Positions 62,691-64,000 of a stretch of DNA of 64,000 nucleotides are shown in pieces. The position numbers and the translations under genes were made by a program. This DNA comes from Narthecium ossifragum (taxonomy: Eukaryota; Streptophyta; Magnoliopsida; Dioscoreales; Nartheciaceae): contig OY986967.1 in assembly GCA_963920575.1 (NCBI GenBank), forward strand, positions 24,507,648 to 24,571,647, written 5' to 3'. Under the pieces are notes generated by a model. It worked only from the letters and a program-made list of their open reading frames with translations, was not told the DNA's origin and ran no database searches. Every line of letters starts with the position of its first letter. The stretch's first letter is position 1.

Positions 62691-64000
62691 TTTCTCAATG
62701 AAAAGTTTTCTTTTTTTTGCTTTTTCTTTTCTTTTTGAACTTTTTGCTTCAGGTGATGTAAGAATATAACTTTTCTTGATGCTTTTCTTCGAGCAAGAGC
62801 TCATCAATCAGAAGGCCTTGTTCAGAATTCATGAGTCATCAAATCTGGGTCAGGACTTCATTTTTGGACAATGATAAATGACATCTAACAGACAAGATTT
62901 TTGCCTTCATTGTAAGAAGATAAATCCTGACAAGACAGTGCCTTAAGAGCGAAAAGAATGGCAAAATGATTCATCTGAGAATTTTTGGGTCCATGAGCTG
63001 TGAAATGAATAAGATCCAACTCAAAATCTTATCTCGGATTCACTCTGTTGATCTTTACGATGAATGAAGGATAAAATGGGTGACATGAGAACTTGGACCA
63101 TCAGATTTGGTGACTATCTATGGCAAAACCAAATTTGAGTGATTTTGGTTCTATGCAGCAGGCAAGAATTATAGGTTAATGGAGTTTGATGACTAGTCAT
63201 ATCATTTCTGTTGTCAAATCTTGCTTAGTCCTTTATATGCTGTTATTGCCTTCAAGCCTCATAGTTCTCGATTAATTTTTCTGATTTACAAGTATGATTC
63301 TCGGGTGTTGCTTCATCTTTTCATAGTGTTGTCTACTTGCTGCATTTTGGAGTTAAAGTTAGCTTGAATACAGATGTAGTTAGTTAAATAATGTTCATAC
63401 ATTTAGCTCTTTTAGAATCACTATGGTCAAAATCTGGTCATTTGCATGGCTGACGTTTCTTTATTGAGTTTATCACCTATGTTAAAATTTCATCATTGTG
63501 GTTTTGGTGGTTTGATTTTCTTTTAGTGATGCCAATGGCCCAATGCACCGTGGCTTTTCTAAAACACATTCTAACTCTGACGGCTATAAAATACTCAAGC
63601 TATTCACAAGCCATGCTTAGTTTTCCTTTATTATAACCTTAGAATCATCACCTTGCTGCAGTTCAGAAATGTTCATGGCTATATTAGGCAAGAAACTTGC
63701 ACTAGATTTCTTCAAGCATTCTTATGGATCAGAACTGACTGATTTTGTCCATGATTACGCAGATCCTTCCAGGATCAAATATTGGTGATTTTTAGTTCAG
63801 TCCTTGTGGTTCCTCAATGAATTCCATTGCTGTTCATGCACATGGTGCTGCCGAAAAGTATTTCGCTAACATGCAGCTATGATCTAGTTAAGTTTTCTCA
63901 CCATTAAGGCCTGGAATGTAGATGAATCATTCCAGTACAGATCCAATGCCAGAACTCAAATCGGATTTGGCAAACCGAGCAATTTTGATTGCATAATTAT
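62691..64000. other. Intergenic DNA to the window end
   Basis: AT-rich with no long frame of coding character, no TIR or LTR boundary and no RNA gene that I recognise. 63000-63060 contains a weak further echo of the 'ggattcactctgttgatct' phrase from the duplicated region. Confidence 0.5.

Overview
The window is nuclear DNA of a flowering plant, most likely a monocot. It has intron-rich genes with canonical GT-AG junctions, every major class of plant transposon, and an MCM3 protein whose visible segments read closest to monocot MCM3 as I know it. The species cannot be named from the sequence. Only two host protein genes are recognisable. One is a two-exon CYP71-like cytochrome P450 on the minus strand (9773-11361), with one apparent frameshift in exon 1. 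The other is a complete 16-exon gene for the replication licensing helicase subunit MCM3 on the plus strand (52530-58632, about 771 codons). Everything else is transposon, transposon debris or anonymous intergenic DNA.

Layout. 1-2.7 kb: AT-rich intergenic DNA with a MITE-like piece and a GC-rich gene-fragment-like block. 2.7-8.3 kb: a 5'-truncated L1-type LINE on minus, a Pro-rich block, a MITE, and an ORF1-only LINE derivative on plus. 8.37-9.69 kb: a Mutator-like element with long TIRs, a 10-bp TSD and gene-like cargo. 9.77-11.36 kb: the P450. 11.5-13.2 kb: AT-rich MITE debris. 13.196-15.610 kb: a non-autonomous CACTA element with a TGT TSD. 15.6-17.2 kb: MITE fragment and a CT-rich repeat block. 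17.24-39.81 kb: a four-level nest. A short LINE (15-bp TSD) was split by an Athila-like Ty3/gypsy element (17947-39599). That element was split by a long solo LTR (28695-37887), which was itself split by a young, complete, non-autonomous Athila-like element (29279-36065, TSD GCCCC). 40.19-41.43 kb: another solo LTR. 41.6-44.2 kb: minisatellite, AT microsatellites and a gene-fragment-bearing hAT element (TSD ACCCTCAT). 44.1-47.0 kb: a reversed long LTR flanked by a 313-bp direct duplication. 47.65-51.83 kb: a long LTR with a second member of its own family inserted in it, ending in a 200-N gap (51832-52031). 52.3-58.6 kb: promoter and gene of MCM3. 58.6-64 kb: MITEs and a diverged tandem duplication of about 2 kb, otherwise no genes seen.

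The most unusual signal is an arrangement shared by several LTR families: pairs of the palindrome GGATCGATCC (or one-base variants) set 19-23 bp apart (exactly 23 in one element, exactly 22 in another). The pairs repeat every 40-73 bp while the sequence between them has diverged. Other points of interest are three G-boxes at exact 21-bp spacing plus E2F-type sites upstream of MCM3, the 313-bp duplication around an inserted LTR, and an intact 554-codon acidic-repeat ORF in a young element that has no protease, reverse transcriptase or integrase.

How the parts relate: the two host genes are unrelated (secondary metabolism and DNA replication). The retroelement coding regions are mostly broken by point stops, frameshifts and deletions. 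The one recent element (LTRs about 99% identical by eye) depends for mobility on proteins encoded elsewhere.
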